Below, one piece after another: positions 26,902-36,859 of a stretch of 64,000 bases of DNA. This stretch comes from Virgibacillus_F flavescens (GTDB lineage Bacteria; Bacillota; Bacilli; Bacillales; Amphibacillaceae). The number at the start of each line of letters is the position of its first letter. Within the stretch, counting starts at the first letter, position 1. Under the pieces are notes generated by a model. It saw only the letters and a program-made list of their open reading frames with translations. It had not been told where the DNA came from and searched no databases. The stretch lies in contig NZ_CP192260.1 of the NCBI RefSeq assembly GCF_050574275.1, forward strand, positions 186,001 to 250,000. The letters are read 5' to 3'. The translations under genes and the position numbers were made by a program.

Positions 26902-28434
26902 TTAATGTTTAAAATGGCGCATTCCTGTGTAGACCATAGCGATGCCATGTTCATCACATACGTCAATGGAATCCTGATCACGCTTGGACCCGCCAGGTTG
27001 AATGATTGCAGTAACTCCTGCTTTTACTGCAGCTTCAACCGTATCCGGCATCGGGAAGAATGCATCTGACGCCAGAACTGAATCCGTTGCTTTATCTCCA
27101 GCCTGTTTAATTGCTATATGTGCAGCGCCGATTCGGTTCATCTGCCCAGCACCAACGCCTACTGTCTGGTCATCTTTTGCCAAAACAATTGCGTTTGACT
27201 TCACATGCTTAACTGCGCGCCATGCAAATAGTAAGTCTGTAACTTCTTTTTCAGAAGGCTTGCGTTTCGTTGGATATGTCCACTCACCTTTGCTTGCCAT
27301 ACCTTTATCCTGATCTTGAACTAATAGACCACCATTTACACTGGTAATCTTTTGGGAATTATTTTCCCCTTTATCCATCGCTACTTCCAGCAATCGAATA
27401 TTTTTCTTCTCGGTCAATATAGTTAACGCTTCATCTGTGAAGCTTGGTGCGATGACAATCTCAAGGAAAATTTCACGCAATAATACAGCAGTCGCTTCAT
27501 CTACTGGTCGATTACACGCGACAATTCCGCCAAAAATGGAGATGGAGTCAGCGTCGTAAGCTTTTTTAAATGCATGAACAATTGAATCACTTACACCAAT
27601 TCCGCATGGGTTCATGTGTTTAACAGCAACCGCAGTTGGTTCTGTGTATTCAGCAATAATTTCAAGCGCTGCATTCGCATCCTGTATGTTGTTGTAGGAC
27701 AATTCTTTACCGTGCATCTGTTTTGCAGTGGCTAAGCTATATGACGAAGCATGTGCTTGTTTATAAAAAGCCGCCTGCTGATGAGGGTTTTCACCGTAAC
27801 GAAGGGATTGAACTTTTTCAAAGGTTACCGAATAGGTATCCGGATACTTCTCATCTGTCTGTTCATTAAAATATCCTGCAATTAACGCATCGTATTCTGC
27901 AGTATGACGGAAAACTTTAGCAGCTAGTTCGCGTCGTGTGCTTTCATCTAATGCGTCTTCCGTTAATGTAGTTAAAATTTTGGCATAGTCGGCTGGATCA
28001 ACTACTACTGCAACGTTAGCAAAGTTCTTAGCTGCTGCTCGAAGCATTGTCGGTCCGCCGATATCAATGTTCTCTATTTTGTCAGCGTTGGTTGTAGACT
28101 CGTTTGCTAATGTTTCTTTGAATGGATAAAGGTTTACGACAACCAGATCAATCGGTGTGATGTTATGTTCTTCAAGTTGTTTCACATGGTTTTCATTCTT
28201 GCGGTCAGCAAGCAATCCTCCATGAACAAATGGATGCAGTGTTTTAACCCGGCCATCCAGTATTTCCGGGAATGCTGTAATATCCTCGACAGCTTTAGCA
28301 TCTATACCTGCTTGTTTGACTGCTTTCAATGTTCCACCAGTCGAAATGATTTCATATCCAAGATCACTTAAGCCTTTTGCAAAAACTTCAATACCTTCTT
28401 TATTGGAAACACTAATTAGTGCACGCTTCGTCAT
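26902..28434 (-). CDS. purH: Bifunctional AICAR transformylase/IMP cyclohydrolase
   Basis: The 510-aa protein carries the final two steps to IMP. The N-terminal IMP cyclohydrolase domain (1-about 195) opens with RALISVSNKEGI and has STGGTLKAVKQAGI. The C-terminal AICAR formyltransferase domain has the KHMNPCGIG segment with its Lys-His, plus ACNRPVDE. The ATG at 28434 is chosen over a GTG at 28449 because GAGGAG lies 7 nt upstream. It is 19 nt after purN. Confidence 0.95.
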   Translation of the reverse strand: MTKRALISVSNKEGIEVFAKGLSDLGYEIISTGGTLKAVKQAGIDAKAVEDITAFPEILDGRVKTLHPFVHGGLLADRKNENHVKQLEEHNITPIDLVVVNLYPFKETLANESTTNADKIENIDIGGPTMLRAAAKNFANVAVVVDPADYAKILTTLTEDALDESTRRELAAKVFRHTAEYDALIAGYFNEQTDEKYPDTYSVTFEKVQSLRYGENPHQQAAFYKQAHASSYSLATAKQMHGKELSYNNIQDANAALEIIAEYTEPTAVAVKHMNPCGIGVSDSIVHAFKKAYDADSISIFGGIVACNRPVDEATAVLLREIFLEIVIAPSFTDEALTILTEKKNIRLLEVAMDKGENNSQKITSVNGGLLVQDQDKGMASKGEWTYPTKRKPSEKEVTDLLFAWRAVKHVKSNAIVLAKDDQTVGVGAGQMNRIGAAHIAIKQAGDKATDSVLASDAFFPMPDTVEAAVKAGVTAIIQPGGSKRDQDSIDVCDEHGIAMVYTGMRHFKH

Positions 28435-28453
28435 GAAAAAACTCCTCACTCAT

Positions 28454-29026
28454 TTATCTATTAAGTACATGTTTGATTACTTTTGGGTAAAGTCGATGTT
28501 CAATTTCCTGAATTCGTTTCTGCAGTGTTTCTTCTGTATCACTCGGCAGTATTTCTATTGCTTCCTGATCAATAATTGGTCCAGTGTCGACACCTTCATC
28601 CACATAGTGAATCGTTACACCGGTAGTCAGCGCTCTAGCTCGAAAGGCCTGACCAATCGCGTCCAGTCCAGGATACGCAGGAAGTAATGATGGGTGTATG
28701 TTCAGGATTGTGCCTTCAAATGCCTGTAGAATTGTTGATCCGACAATTCGCATATACCCCGCTAAAAAGATCCACTCTACTTTAGCATCCTGAAGAACCG
28801 TAACAATTTCCGTTTCGTAGGCTATTTTGCTGGAATATATTTTCGGATCAACTACTTTTACTGGCACCCCAGCACTTTCTGCTTTTTGTAAAACGCCAGC
28901 ACCAGGTTTGTCACACACAACCAGCACTACTTCACAACCAAGCGCGCCATTTTCATTAGCGTCCAAAATCGCCTGGAAATTACTTCCTGTTCCAGAAGCA
29001 AATACAGCTGCTTTGATTTTATTCAT
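28454..29026 (-). CDS. purN: GAR transformylase (10-formyl-THF dependent)
   Basis: The 190-aa enzyme formylates GAR. The catalytic Asn-His-Asp set is visible in NIHPSLLPAYPG and TIHYVDEGVDTGPII, and the phosphate loop in FASGTGSNFQAI. It overlaps the purM 3' end by 8 nt. No purT (formate-dependent) gene is in the window. Confidence 0.95.
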   Translation of the reverse strand: MNKIKAAVFASGTGSNFQAILDANENGALGCEVVLVVCDKPGAGVLQKAESAGVPVKVVDPKIYSSKIAYETEIVTVLQDAKVEWIFLAGYMRIVGSTILQAFEGTILNIHPSLLPAYPGLDAIGQAFRARALTTGVTIHYVDEGVDTGPIIDQEAIEILPSDTEETLQKRIQEIEHRLYPKVIKHVLNR

Positions 29027-30041
29027 TGGTAAAACGAACTCCTTCTTGATCTGATACTGTTCCGATTACTACGGCAGATTCGCCGCTATCCTGTAAAATA
29101 TCAACTGCAAGATCTGCCTTATCTTTTTCGACAACTACAGCCATACCGATACCCATATTAAATACGCCGAACATATCACGATCTGAAATATCCCCTTGTT
29201 TTTGCAAGAAAGAAAAAATTTCAGGTGTGTTCCAGCTGCTTCGATCAATTTCCACACCAAGATTCCCAGGCAGCATTCGTGGGATATTTTCATAGAAACC
29301 TCCACCAGTAATATGTGAAATACCTTTTACATCTAGTTGTTTTGTAAGCTTTGAAATAGGTTTTGCATAAATTTTTGTAGGTTCTAATAGAGTTGCTCCT
29401 AGTGGCTTTGATAGACCTTGGTAGGTTTGTGTTAAATCCAAATCTGCAACGATCTTTCGCACCAGTGAGTATCCATTGGAATGAATTCCGCTTGACGGAA
29501 GTCCAATTATGACGTCATCAGCTTGAATATTTTCTCCAGTGATCAGTTTTGATTTTTCAGCAATACCGACCGCGAATCCAGCTACATCGTATTCATTTTC
29601 CTGATACATACCAGGCATTTCAGCAGTTTCACCACCGATCAGCGCTGCACCAGCATCAACGCATCCGTTTGCTACACCGGCAACAATTTGCTCAATCATT
29701 TCCGGGTTATTTTTCCCGCATGCGATGTAATCAAGGAAAAATAACGGCTGAGCACCTTGGGCAACAATATCGTTGACACACATACCGACTAAGTCTTTAC
29801 CAATAGAATCATGTGTATCGAGTTGAAACGCAAGCTTTAGCTTCGTTCCTACCCCATCGGTTCCAGACACGAGCACTGGTTCTTTGTAGCTGAAACCACT
29901 TAAGTCAAACAATCCAGCGAATCCACCCACACCACCAAGTACTTCTTTTCGATTCGTTTTGGCAATATGCTTCTTCATTAAATCAACAGCTTGATAGCCT
30001 TTTTCAACATCGACTCCAGCATCTCTATACGCGTCAGACAT
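29019..30041 (-). CDS. purM: AIR synthetase (FGAM cyclo-ligase)
   Basis: The 340-aa enzyme closes the imidazole ring of FGAM to give AIR. Motifs: LVSGTDGVGTKLKLAF, the metal-binding DLVGMCVNDIVAQGAQP, LIGGETAEMPGMY and the glycine-rich HITGGGFYENIPRML. It follows purF after a 273-nt spacer that holds a second 21-bp repeat array and a hairpin repeat. Confidence 0.95.
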   Translation of the reverse strand: MSDAYRDAGVDVEKGYQAVDLMKKHIAKTNRKEVLGGVGGFAGLFDLSGFSYKEPVLVSGTDGVGTKLKLAFQLDTHDSIGKDLVGMCVNDIVAQGAQPLFFLDYIACGKNNPEMIEQIVAGVANGCVDAGAALIGGETAEMPGMYQENEYDVAGFAVGIAEKSKLITGENIQADDVIIGLPSSGIHSNGYSLVRKIVADLDLTQTYQGLSKPLGATLLEPTKIYAKPISKLTKQLDVKGISHITGGGFYENIPRMLPGNLGVEIDRSSWNTPEIFSFLQKQGDISDRDMFGVFNMGIGMAVVVEKDKADLAVDILQDSGESAVVIGTVSDQEGVRFTNE

Positions 30042-30080
30042 TATGGACCCACCTTTTTAATTTGAAGTTTTGAGTTTGGC

Positions 30081-30184
30081 TGGTAAACGGTCGGGTTTGG
30101 ACAGTATTTAACTGAAACCCGACGCTAAACCGCCAACTTCGGACTGTATTTTCACGGAACCCGACTGTATTTCGCCGAAACCCG
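30081..30184. repeat. Degenerate 21-bp tandem repeats between purF and purM
   Basis: On the minus strand at least four consecutive 21-nt units can be aligned, typified by CGGGTTTCGGCGAAATACAGT and CGGGTTCCGTGAAAATACAGT. The unit length equals that of the purH-purD array but the sequence differs. No gene is supported here. Confidence 0.7.
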
Positions 30185-30188
30185 TTAG

Positions 30189-30250
30189 AAAAACTCGGCA
30201 TTCGCCTCGTTTTTAATGGCGAATGCCGAAGTTTTACTTATACCGGCATT
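30189..30250. repeat. Hairpin repeat, diverged copy
   Basis: CTCGGCATTCGCC...GGCGAATGCCGAA forms a strong stem, followed by GTTTTACTTATACC. It has the same design as the copies at 7.1 and 47.2 kb but with substituted arms that still pair, so the structure is conserved. Confidence 0.55.
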
Positions 30251-30314
30251 TGCTCTAACCGTTTATACTTTCCTTACGTGCTAGTAAACAATTACAAACT
30301 AAATTCCAATCGAA

Positions 30315-31724
30315 TTATAGCCTTGTATAGTTAATTTCTGTTTGCCCTTTTTCCTTAACTGGATATTTCCCGGTAAAGCAGGCTGTACAAATTCCTTGAT
30401 TTGGAACATCTTCACGAACAATAGCACGGGCAAGTCCTTCTTCAGACAAATAAGCAAGGCTGTCCGCACCGATAATTTCTGCAATTTCATCAATTGTATT
30501 ATTGGCTGCAATTAATTCATCCCGTGTGGACATGTCGATTCCATAATAACAAGGGTGCTGAAGTGGTGGTGATGCAATCCTTACGTGTACTTCTGCTGCT
30601 CCAGCTTCTTTTAACATCCGCACAATTCTTCTGCTTGTTGTTCCACGCACAATCGAGTCATCAATCATAACAACACGTTTCCCCTCAACAATTCCTCGAA
30701 CTGGAGAAAGCTTCATTTTCACACCTTGTTCGCGCAGTTCCTGTGACGGCTGAATAAACGTACGTCCCACATATCTGTTTTTGATAATTCCCATTTCATA
30801 AGGAAGACCTGTTTCTTCAGCGTATCCGATGGCAGCTGAAATACTTGAATCCGGGACACCTGTTACAACATCCGCATCAATTGGCGTTTCTTTTGCTAAT
30901 TCAACGCCCATTTTTTTTCGTGAAGCATGAACGTTTACACGGTTTATATCACTATCAGGTCTTGAAAGATAAACATATTCCATCGCGCACATATTACGCG
31001 GTTCCGGTTCGGCAAACTTCCTGGAACGGATACCGTCTTTATTAATGATTAACAGTTCACCAGGCTCCACTTCACGATCAAGCGTTGCACCAACTAAATC
31101 GAATGCGCATGATTCTGATGCTGCTAAATAACTGTTACCTAATCTGCCAAGCGATAACGGGCGTAACCCTCTTGGGTCTGCGGCTACATACATCGTATCC
31201 TCATCCAGAATGATAAATGCATACGCGCCAACGAGGCTGCGAAGTGCTTCCATAATTGCATCTTCAAAATCTTCTTCTTTACTTCGTTTAATCAGATGTG
31301 CTAATACTTCTGTATCTGAAGTGGTTTGCAAAATACTTCCTTCTTGCTCCAGTTCACCGCGAAGCTTATGTGCGTTCATGATGTTTCCATTATGCGCCAT
31401 AGCAAGACTTCCTTTTTGCGCACGGAATAATAGTGGCTGAACATTATCATATCCACCATCACCTTGCGTAGCATAGCGCACATGACCGATCGCTGCGTTT
31501 CCTTGAAGCTCGTCAAATTTAGCATGCTTGAAGACGTCGTTCACTAGTCCTAGACCTTTATGCAATTTAAGCTTTTTTCCATCACTTGTTACCACACCAG
31601 CACCGTCCTGACCTCTGTGCTGTAAGGCGTGTAAACCATAGTACGTGATTTCTGCTGCCTTTTCGTGACCCCATATTCCAAATACACCACATTCTTCGTT
31701 TATGCCTTTGATTTCAGCAAGCAT
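30315..31724 (-). CDS. purF: Amidophosphoribosyltransferase
   Basis: The 469-aa enzyme commits PRPP to purine synthesis. A short propeptide precedes the N-terminal nucleophile cysteine (NEECGVFG). The Ntn glutaminase domain is followed by a PRTase domain with the PRPP loop VVMIDDSIVRGTTS. Cysteines matching the B. subtilis 4Fe-4S ligands are present (NMCAMEY, HPCYYGID, ICTACF). The ATG at 31724 is preferred over 31742 because GAGAGGAG lies just upstream and the product then begins MLAEIKG, as in B. subtilis. It overlaps purL by 25 nt. Confidence 0.96.
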   Translation of the reverse strand: MLAEIKGINEECGVFGIWGHEKAAEITYYGLHALQHRGQDGAGVVTSDGKKLKLHKGLGLVNDVFKHAKFDELQGNAAIGHVRYATQGDGGYDNVQPLLFRAQKGSLAMAHNGNIMNAHKLRGELEQEGSILQTTSDTEVLAHLIKRSKEEDFEDAIMEALRSLVGAYAFIILDEDTMYVAADPRGLRPLSLGRLGNSYLAASESCAFDLVGATLDREVEPGELLIINKDGIRSRKFAEPEPRNMCAMEYVYLSRPDSDINRVNVHASRKKMGVELAKETPIDADVVTGVPDSSISAAIGYAEETGLPYEMGIIKNRYVGRTFIQPSQELREQGVKMKLSPVRGIVEGKRVVMIDDSIVRGTTSRRIVRMLKEAGAAEVHVRIASPPLQHPCYYGIDMSTRDELIAANNTIDEIAEIIGADSLAYLSEEGLARAIVREDVPNQGICTACFTGKYPVKEKGQTEINYTRL

Positions 31725-33928
31725 GGAATAGCTCCTCTCCATAAAGATTGAAGTGTTGTAGCCTCTTGATTCATTACTTCTCCTGCAGTTGATTTCACGA
31801 CGTATTTCCCGTCGTTTGTTACAACGCCAATTTGATTTGCATCCTTCACGCTAGCTTCAAACTTCTCTTTATCAGCAGGATTTACCGATACTAAAAATCT
31901 GGATTGTGTTTCACTGAACAATTCAACTGTTGCGTCAGAACCTATCGACACTTCAGCACCAAGTCCTTTGTCTGTAAACACACTCTCCGCAAGTGCAACT
32001 CCAAGTCCTCCTTCAGCTAAATCATGTGCAGAAGTAACCAGACCTTGACGAATTGCAGCGAGCAATTGATTTTGGCGTTCTTTTTCTACTGTCAGATCAA
32101 TATGTGGAGCTTTTCCGGAATACTTACCTTCGATTACATTTTGCAGTTCACTTCCACCAAATTCAGGCTTCGTTTTACCAATAAGATAAATGAGATCGTC
32201 AGCGTTTTGGAAGTAGCTTGGTGTAAGATGGTCAAGCGACTCAACCAATCCAACCATCCCTACTACCGGAGTTGGGAAAATTGATTTGCCTCTTGATTGG
32301 TTATACAACGAAACATTTCCACTGATTACAGGCGTCGCAAGCTCGTTACACGCTGCACTCATGCCTTCAACACTTTTCTCCATTTGCCAAAATACTTCTG
32401 GATTTGTTGGGTTTCCAAAATTCAATCCATCGGTTAATCCAAGTGGACGTGCTCCAGAACATACGATGTTACGTGCCGCTTCGGCAACAGCTATTTTCCC
32501 GCCTGTTTCCGGGTCTAAATAAATATACCGAGAGTTACAATCGGTCGTAATTGCGAGTGCTTTGTTTGTGCCTTTTATACGCACCACCGCTGCATCCGAC
32601 CCTGGTGCCACAACCGTATTTGTTTGTACCATGGAATCATATTGATCATATACATATTCTTTACTTGCGATTGTTGGCTGCTGCAGTAATTTCTTCAGCA
32701 TTTCTGCATGATCTTCTACAGCTGGAGTCGTTACTGGCTGTTTTTGAAATTCCTTAAAATATGCCGCTTCTTTTGATGGCATATTGTAAACCGGCGCTTC
32801 CTCAGCCAGCGCGTCAACTGGAATATCTGCAACAACATTTCCATGCTGCTTCAAGCGGAAGGTTTTTTCTTCAATTACTTCCCCGACAGCTACAGCTTGC
32901 AGTCCAAATTTTTCAAAAATATCAATGATCTCCTGTTCCTGTCCTTTTTTCGCAACAAGCAGCATCCGCTCCTGCGATTCAGAAAGCATCAGCTCATACG
33001 CGTTCATGTTTTCTTCGCGCTGTGGAACAAGATCCAGATTCATTTCCATACCGGTACCAGCTTTACTTGCCATTTCACTCGCTGAAGACGTAAGGCCAGC
33101 TGCACCCATATCCTGCATGCCAACAAGCGCGTCACAATGGATTACTTCTAAACAAGCTTCAATTAAAAGTTTCTCCATAAATGGATCGCCAACTTGAACG
33201 GCTGGACGATCTTTATTCGCGTCCTCCGCCAAATCGTCTGATGCAAATGTTGCGCCGTGAATGCCGTCGCGTCCTGTTGCCGCTCCAGCATAAATCACCG
33301 TATTACCAATACCTGCAGCAATTCCTTTTTGGATATCCTTATGATCAATTAGACCAACACACATTGCGTTTACTAACGGATTGTCCTCATAGCTATCGTC
33401 AAATTGAACTTCGCCACCGACTGTCGGCACGCCAACACAGTTACCATAACCAGCAATTCCATGAACAACTTCTCTGAAAAGATACTTTACACGCTCCGTG
33501 GTCAAGTTTCCGAACCGCAGCGAATTCATCAATGCTACCGGACGAGCCCCCATCGAGAAGACATCGCGGATAATACCGCCAACACCAGTTGCTGCACCTT
33601 GATATGGTTCAACTGCTGATGGATGGTTATGACTTTCCACTTTGAAAACTACTGCCTGTTCGTCGCCGATATCAATAATTCCAGCGCCTTCTCCTGGTCC
33701 CTGAAGGACGTGTGGAGCTTTTGTCGGGAATTTAGCTAATAACGGTTTTGACGTTTTGTAGCTGCAATGCTCAGACCACATAACGGAGAAGATGCCCGTT
33801 TCAGTGAAATTCGGACGACGGTTTAAAATCGTTTTAACCATTCCGAATTCGTCATCACTTAAGCCCATTCCCTGGTAAAGCTTGTCTTCTTCTATTTTTT
33901 CAGGATTGATTTCATGCGTTAGCAACAT
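31700..33928 (-). CDS. purL: FGAM synthase large subunit
   Basis: The 742-aa small-type PurL forms FGAM synthase with PurS and PurQ. Visible are the N-terminal FTETGIFSVMWSEHCSYK, SHNHPSAVEPYQGAATGVGG and two repeated AIRS-like halves (CSGARPLGLTDGLNFGNPT in the second). Length matches the PurSQL type rather than the fused 1,300-aa enzyme. It overlaps both purQ and purF. Confidence 0.96.
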   Translation of the reverse strand: MLLTHEINPEKIEEDKLYQGMGLSDDEFGMVKTILNRRPNFTETGIFSVMWSEHCSYKTSKPLLAKFPTKAPHVLQGPGEGAGIIDIGDEQAVVFKVESHNHPSAVEPYQGAATGVGGIIRDVFSMGARPVALMNSLRFGNLTTERVKYLFREVVHGIAGYGNCVGVPTVGGEVQFDDSYEDNPLVNAMCVGLIDHKDIQKGIAAGIGNTVIYAGAATGRDGIHGATFASDDLAEDANKDRPAVQVGDPFMEKLLIEACLEVIHCDALVGMQDMGAAGLTSSASEMASKAGTGMEMNLDLVPQREENMNAYELMLSESQERMLLVAKKGQEQEIIDIFEKFGLQAVAVGEVIEEKTFRLKQHGNVVADIPVDALAEEAPVYNMPSKEAAYFKEFQKQPVTTPAVEDHAEMLKKLLQQPTIASKEYVYDQYDSMVQTNTVVAPGSDAAVVRIKGTNKALAITTDCNSRYIYLDPETGGKIAVAEAARNIVCSGARPLGLTDGLNFGNPTNPEVFWQMEKSVEGMSAACNELATPVISGNVSLYNQSRGKSIFPTPVVGMVGLVESLDHLTPSYFQNADDLIYLIGKTKPEFGGSELQNVIEGKYSGKAPHIDLTVEKERQNQLLAAIRQGLVTSAHDLAEGGLGVALAESVFTDKGLGAEVSIGSDATVELFSETQSRFLVSVNPADKEKFEASVKDANQIGVVTNDGKYVVKSTAGEVMNQEATTLQSLWRGAIPCLLKSKA

Positions 33929-34595
33929 GTGATTCCCTCCAATTGTTCACGATTGATTGAAAAAGTTTCACACCGTCAGCACTGCCAAGAAGTTCTTCAA
34001 CTGCCCGCTCTGGATGTGGCATCATTCCAAGTACATTTCCTTCTTTATTCATGATTCCTGCAATGTCCGCTACCGAACCATTTGGATTATTTTTATAGGT
34101 GAATACGATTTGATTGTTTTGCTGTAATTCTTTTAATGTAGCTTCATCACAAAAATAGTTTCCTTCGCCGTGTGCAATCGGATAACGAACAACCGCATCT
34201 TTTTCATAGCTGCTCGTAAACATTGTCGTGTTATTTATAACCTGCAACGGCTCCTGATGACACATAAACGCAAGGTTTTTATTCCGAAGCATCGCACCCG
34301 GAAGCAGTCCCGCTTCGAGTAAAATTTGAAATCCGTTACAGATTCCAAGTACCGGCTTTCCTTTTTCAGCGTGTGCTTTAATTTGCTTCATAATCGATGA
34401 TGTAGCTGCAACCGATCCTGAACGCAGGTAATCACCATAGGAAAATCCGCCAGGCAATAAAATGGCATCGTAATTTTCAAGGTTACTATTTTGATACCAT
34501 ACTAAATCGGTATCTTCCTGGATGATATCTTTAACTGCATGATACATGTCTCGGTCACAATTCGAACCTGGAAAAACTACGACGGCAAATTTCAC
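33912..34595 (-). CDS. purQ: FGAM synthase glutaminase subunit
   Basis: The 227-aa class I glutamine amidotransferase supplies ammonia to PurL. The nucleophile is in VLGICNGFQILLEAGLLPG, and the catalytic His-Glu is in MMPHPERAVEELLG. It overlaps purS by 4 nt and purL by 17 nt. Confidence 0.95.
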   Translation of the reverse strand: MKFAVVVFPGSNCDRDMYHAVKDIIQEDTDLVWYQNSNLENYDAILLPGGFSYGDYLRSGSVAATSSIMKQIKAHAEKGKPVLGICNGFQILLEAGLLPGAMLRNKNLAFMCHQEPLQVINNTTMFTSSYEKDAVVRYPIAHGEGNYFCDEATLKELQQNNQIVFTYKNNPNGSVADIAGIMNKEGNVLGMMPHPERAVEELLGSADGVKLFQSIVNNWRESHVANA

Positions 34596-34846
34596 GATTG
34601 AACAGCCTCCTCCACATCAAATCGAAAGTCTTCAATAACCGGATTTGCAAGTAATTGGTCACACATAGCTTTTATTCGTTCGTCGAGGTTCTCTTTATCG
34701 TCAATTTTCAGTTCGATAAATTTACCTACGCGCGCTTCCTCTACCTCTTCATACCCTAATGAATGCAATGAAGTTTGAATAGCCTTACCTTGCGGGTCAA
34801 GAACCCCTTGCTTTAATGTGATATAAACCGTTACTTTTTTCATCAT
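34592..34846 (-). CDS. purS: FGAM synthase subunit PurS
   Basis: The 84-aa protein bridges PurL and PurQ. It shows the family pattern VYITLKQGVLDPQGKAI, a central YEEVEEARVGKFIEL and a terminal FRFDVEE. It overlaps purC and purQ by 4 nt each. Confidence 0.95.
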   Translation of the reverse strand: MMKKVTVYITLKQGVLDPQGKAIQTSLHSLGYEEVEEARVGKFIELKIDDKENLDERIKAMCDQLLANPVIEDFRFDVEEAVQS

Positions 34847-35553
34847 CTTTCCTCCAGTCGATGTAGGATCTCTTTATAAACCACCAGTAAATCGCCAATA
34901 CCTTGACGAAAAACATCTTTATCCATTTTTGCTTGTGTATCACGGTCCCATAATCTGCACGTATCAGGTGAAATCTCATCAGATAATACAATCTCTCCGC
35001 TTTTCAGACGGCCAAATTCCAGTTTGAAATCAACCAGCGTTATGTTAATTTCATTGAAAAGCTTCTGCAGTACTGTGTTAATTTCAAGCGTCATCTTTTT
35101 AATTGCAGCCAGATCCTGTTCGCTAGCGTCAGATAGAAAAAGTGCGTGCTCGTCATTAATCAGCGGATCTCCGAGCGAATCGTCTTTATAAAATAATTCA
35201 ACAAGTGGCGGGTTAAATGGTGTTTTCTCTTTAATTCCCAACCGTTTCGTAATGCTGCCTGTAGCCATATTGCGAACAACCACTTCAATCGGAATAATTT
35301 TTGTTTCATATACAAGCTGTTCCGTTTCATTTAACTTTTCGATAAAATGTGATGGAATGTTCTGTTCCGCCAGATAGTCAAAAATATATGATGATATTTC
35401 ATTGTTCAATCGGCCTTTTCCGTCAAAGCTATCCTTTTTCTCGCCATTAAACGCTGTCGCATCATTCTTATACGATAAAACAAGTTGTTCCTGATTATCC
35501 TTTAAGCGAAAAACCTTTTTCGCTTTTCCTTCATACATCAATTCACCCTTCAT
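34843..35553 (-). CDS. purC: SAICAR synthetase
   Basis: The 236-aa enzyme adds aspartate to CAIR. Motifs: LMYEGKAKKVF, SYKNDATAFNGEK, VVRNMATGSITKRLG and LADEISPDTCRLWD-like LSDEISPDTCRLWD. The ATG at 35553 (of a double ATG) is best placed after GAGGTG; the longer frame from 35586 overlaps purB more and is not needed to match the family length. Confidence 0.95.
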   Translation of the reverse strand: MKGELMYEGKAKKVFRLKDNQEQLVLSYKNDATAFNGEKKDSFDGKGRLNNEISSYIFDYLAEQNIPSHFIEKLNETEQLVYETKIIPIEVVVRNMATGSITKRLGIKEKTPFNPPLVELFYKDDSLGDPLINDEHALFLSDASEQDLAAIKKMTLEINTVLQKLFNEINITLVDFKLEFGRLKSGEIVLSDEISPDTCRLWDRDTQAKMDKDVFRQGIGDLLVVYKEILHRLEER

Positions 35554-35563
35554 CATCGTCACC

Positions 35564-36859
35564 TCACGAAAGTCCAATTCGGTCAAAAATCTGATCTACA
35601 TTTTTCAAATGATACGTATAGTCAAAGCAATCATCGATTTCCGATTCACTCAGCATGCTTGTAAATCGTTCGTCACTTTCAATTAACTGTCTGAAGTGTG
35701 TTTCTGTTTCCCACGCCTGCATCGCTGTAGGCTGTACAATATCGTAAGCTTCTTCACGCGCCATTCCTTTAGTAATTAGGGAAAGCAAGACACGTTGTGA
35801 AAAGATAACACCGTGTGTACGATCAATATTGCGTTTCATATTTTCCGGGAAAACGGTTAAATTTTTCACGATATTGGAGAAGCGATTTAACATATAGTTC
35901 AGCGCGATTGTCGCGTCAGGCAATATCACACGTTCCGCAGATGAATGCGAAATATCACGTTCGTGCCATAGTGAAACATTTTCGTACGATGTCATCATAT
36001 ATCCACGTAATACGCGTGCCATTCCAGTCATATTTTCCGATCCGATTGGGTTACGTTTGTGCGGCATTGCAGAAGATCCCTTTTGACCTTTTGCAAAAAA
36101 CTCTTCCGCTTCACGTGTTTCTGTTTTTTGCAGTCCACGAATTTCTGTAGCGAACTTTTCAATCGATGTTCCAATTAATGCAAGCGTCCCTACATACTCT
36201 GCATGACGGTCACGCTGTAACGTCTGTGTGGATACCGGTGCTGGCTGCAGCTCCAGTTTCTCACATACGTATCTTTCTACAGATGGATCGATATTTGCAT
36301 ACGTTCCAACTGCACCGGATAATTTACCGAATTCAATTCCTGCAGCAGCGTGTTCAAAGCGCTCCAGGTTACGTTTCATCTCTTCATACCATAATGCCAG
36401 CTTTAAGCCGAATGTAGTAGGCTCTGCATGTACACCATGTGTACGTCCCATCATAACGGTATGTTTATGTTCAATTGCTTTATCTTTTAAGATCTGTACA
36501 AAGTTCGTCAGGTCCTTACGTATAATTACATTTGCCTGCTTCAACTGGTAAGAAAGTGCTGTGTCAACGACGTCTGTTGACGTTAATCCATAATGTACCC
36601 ATTTGCGTTCGTCGCCAAGCGTCTCGGATACCGCGCGCGTAAACGCTACCACATCATGGCGTGTCTCTTGTTCAATCTCATAAATCCGATTCATATCAAA
36701 CGATGCTTTTTCGCGCATTACCTTAACGTCTTCAGCCGGAATGATACCAAGTTCACTCCAAGCCTCACAAGCTAATATCTCCACTTCCAGCCATGCCTTA
36801 AATTTATTTTCTTCTGTCCAAATACTTCCCATTTCTTCGCGTGTGTAACGTTCTATCAT
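35564..36859 (-). CDS. purB: Adenylosuccinate lyase
   Basis: The 431-aa fumarase-superfamily enzyme cleaves SAICAR and adenylosuccinate. Signature: KGSSAMPHKRNPIGSEN, with the catalytic serine in the mobile loop, and MGRTHGVHAEPTTFG with its histidines. Its start overlaps the purK stop by one base. Confidence 0.96.
   Translation of the reverse strand: MIERYTREEMGSIWTEENKFKAWLEVEILACEAWSELGIIPAEDVKVMREKASFDMNRIYEIEQETRHDVVAFTRAVSETLGDERKWVHYGLTSTDVVDTALSYQLKQANVIIRKDLTNFVQILKDKAIEHKHTVMMGRTHGVHAEPTTFGLKLALWYEEMKRNLERFEHAAAGIEFGKLSGAVGTYANIDPSVERYVCEKLELQPAPVSTQTLQRDRHAEYVGTLALIGTSIEKFATEIRGLQKTETREAEEFFAKGQKGSSAMPHKRNPIGSENMTGMARVLRGYMMTSYENVSLWHERDISHSSAERVILPDATIALNYMLNRFSNIVKNLTVFPENMKRNIDRTHGVIFSQRVLLSLITKGMAREEAYDIVQPTAMQAWETETHFRQLIESDERFTSMLSESEIDDCFDYTYHLKNVDQIFDRIGLS

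Noticed and set aside
26584..26905. Four overlapping open frames on both strands (79-103 aa) with DYRAPHHESRAP-like or VRDNHRSVRDFRD-like repeats
   Set aside because: They result from 21-bp repeats that lack stop codons. No ribosome binding sites, and the same DNA is open in several frames.
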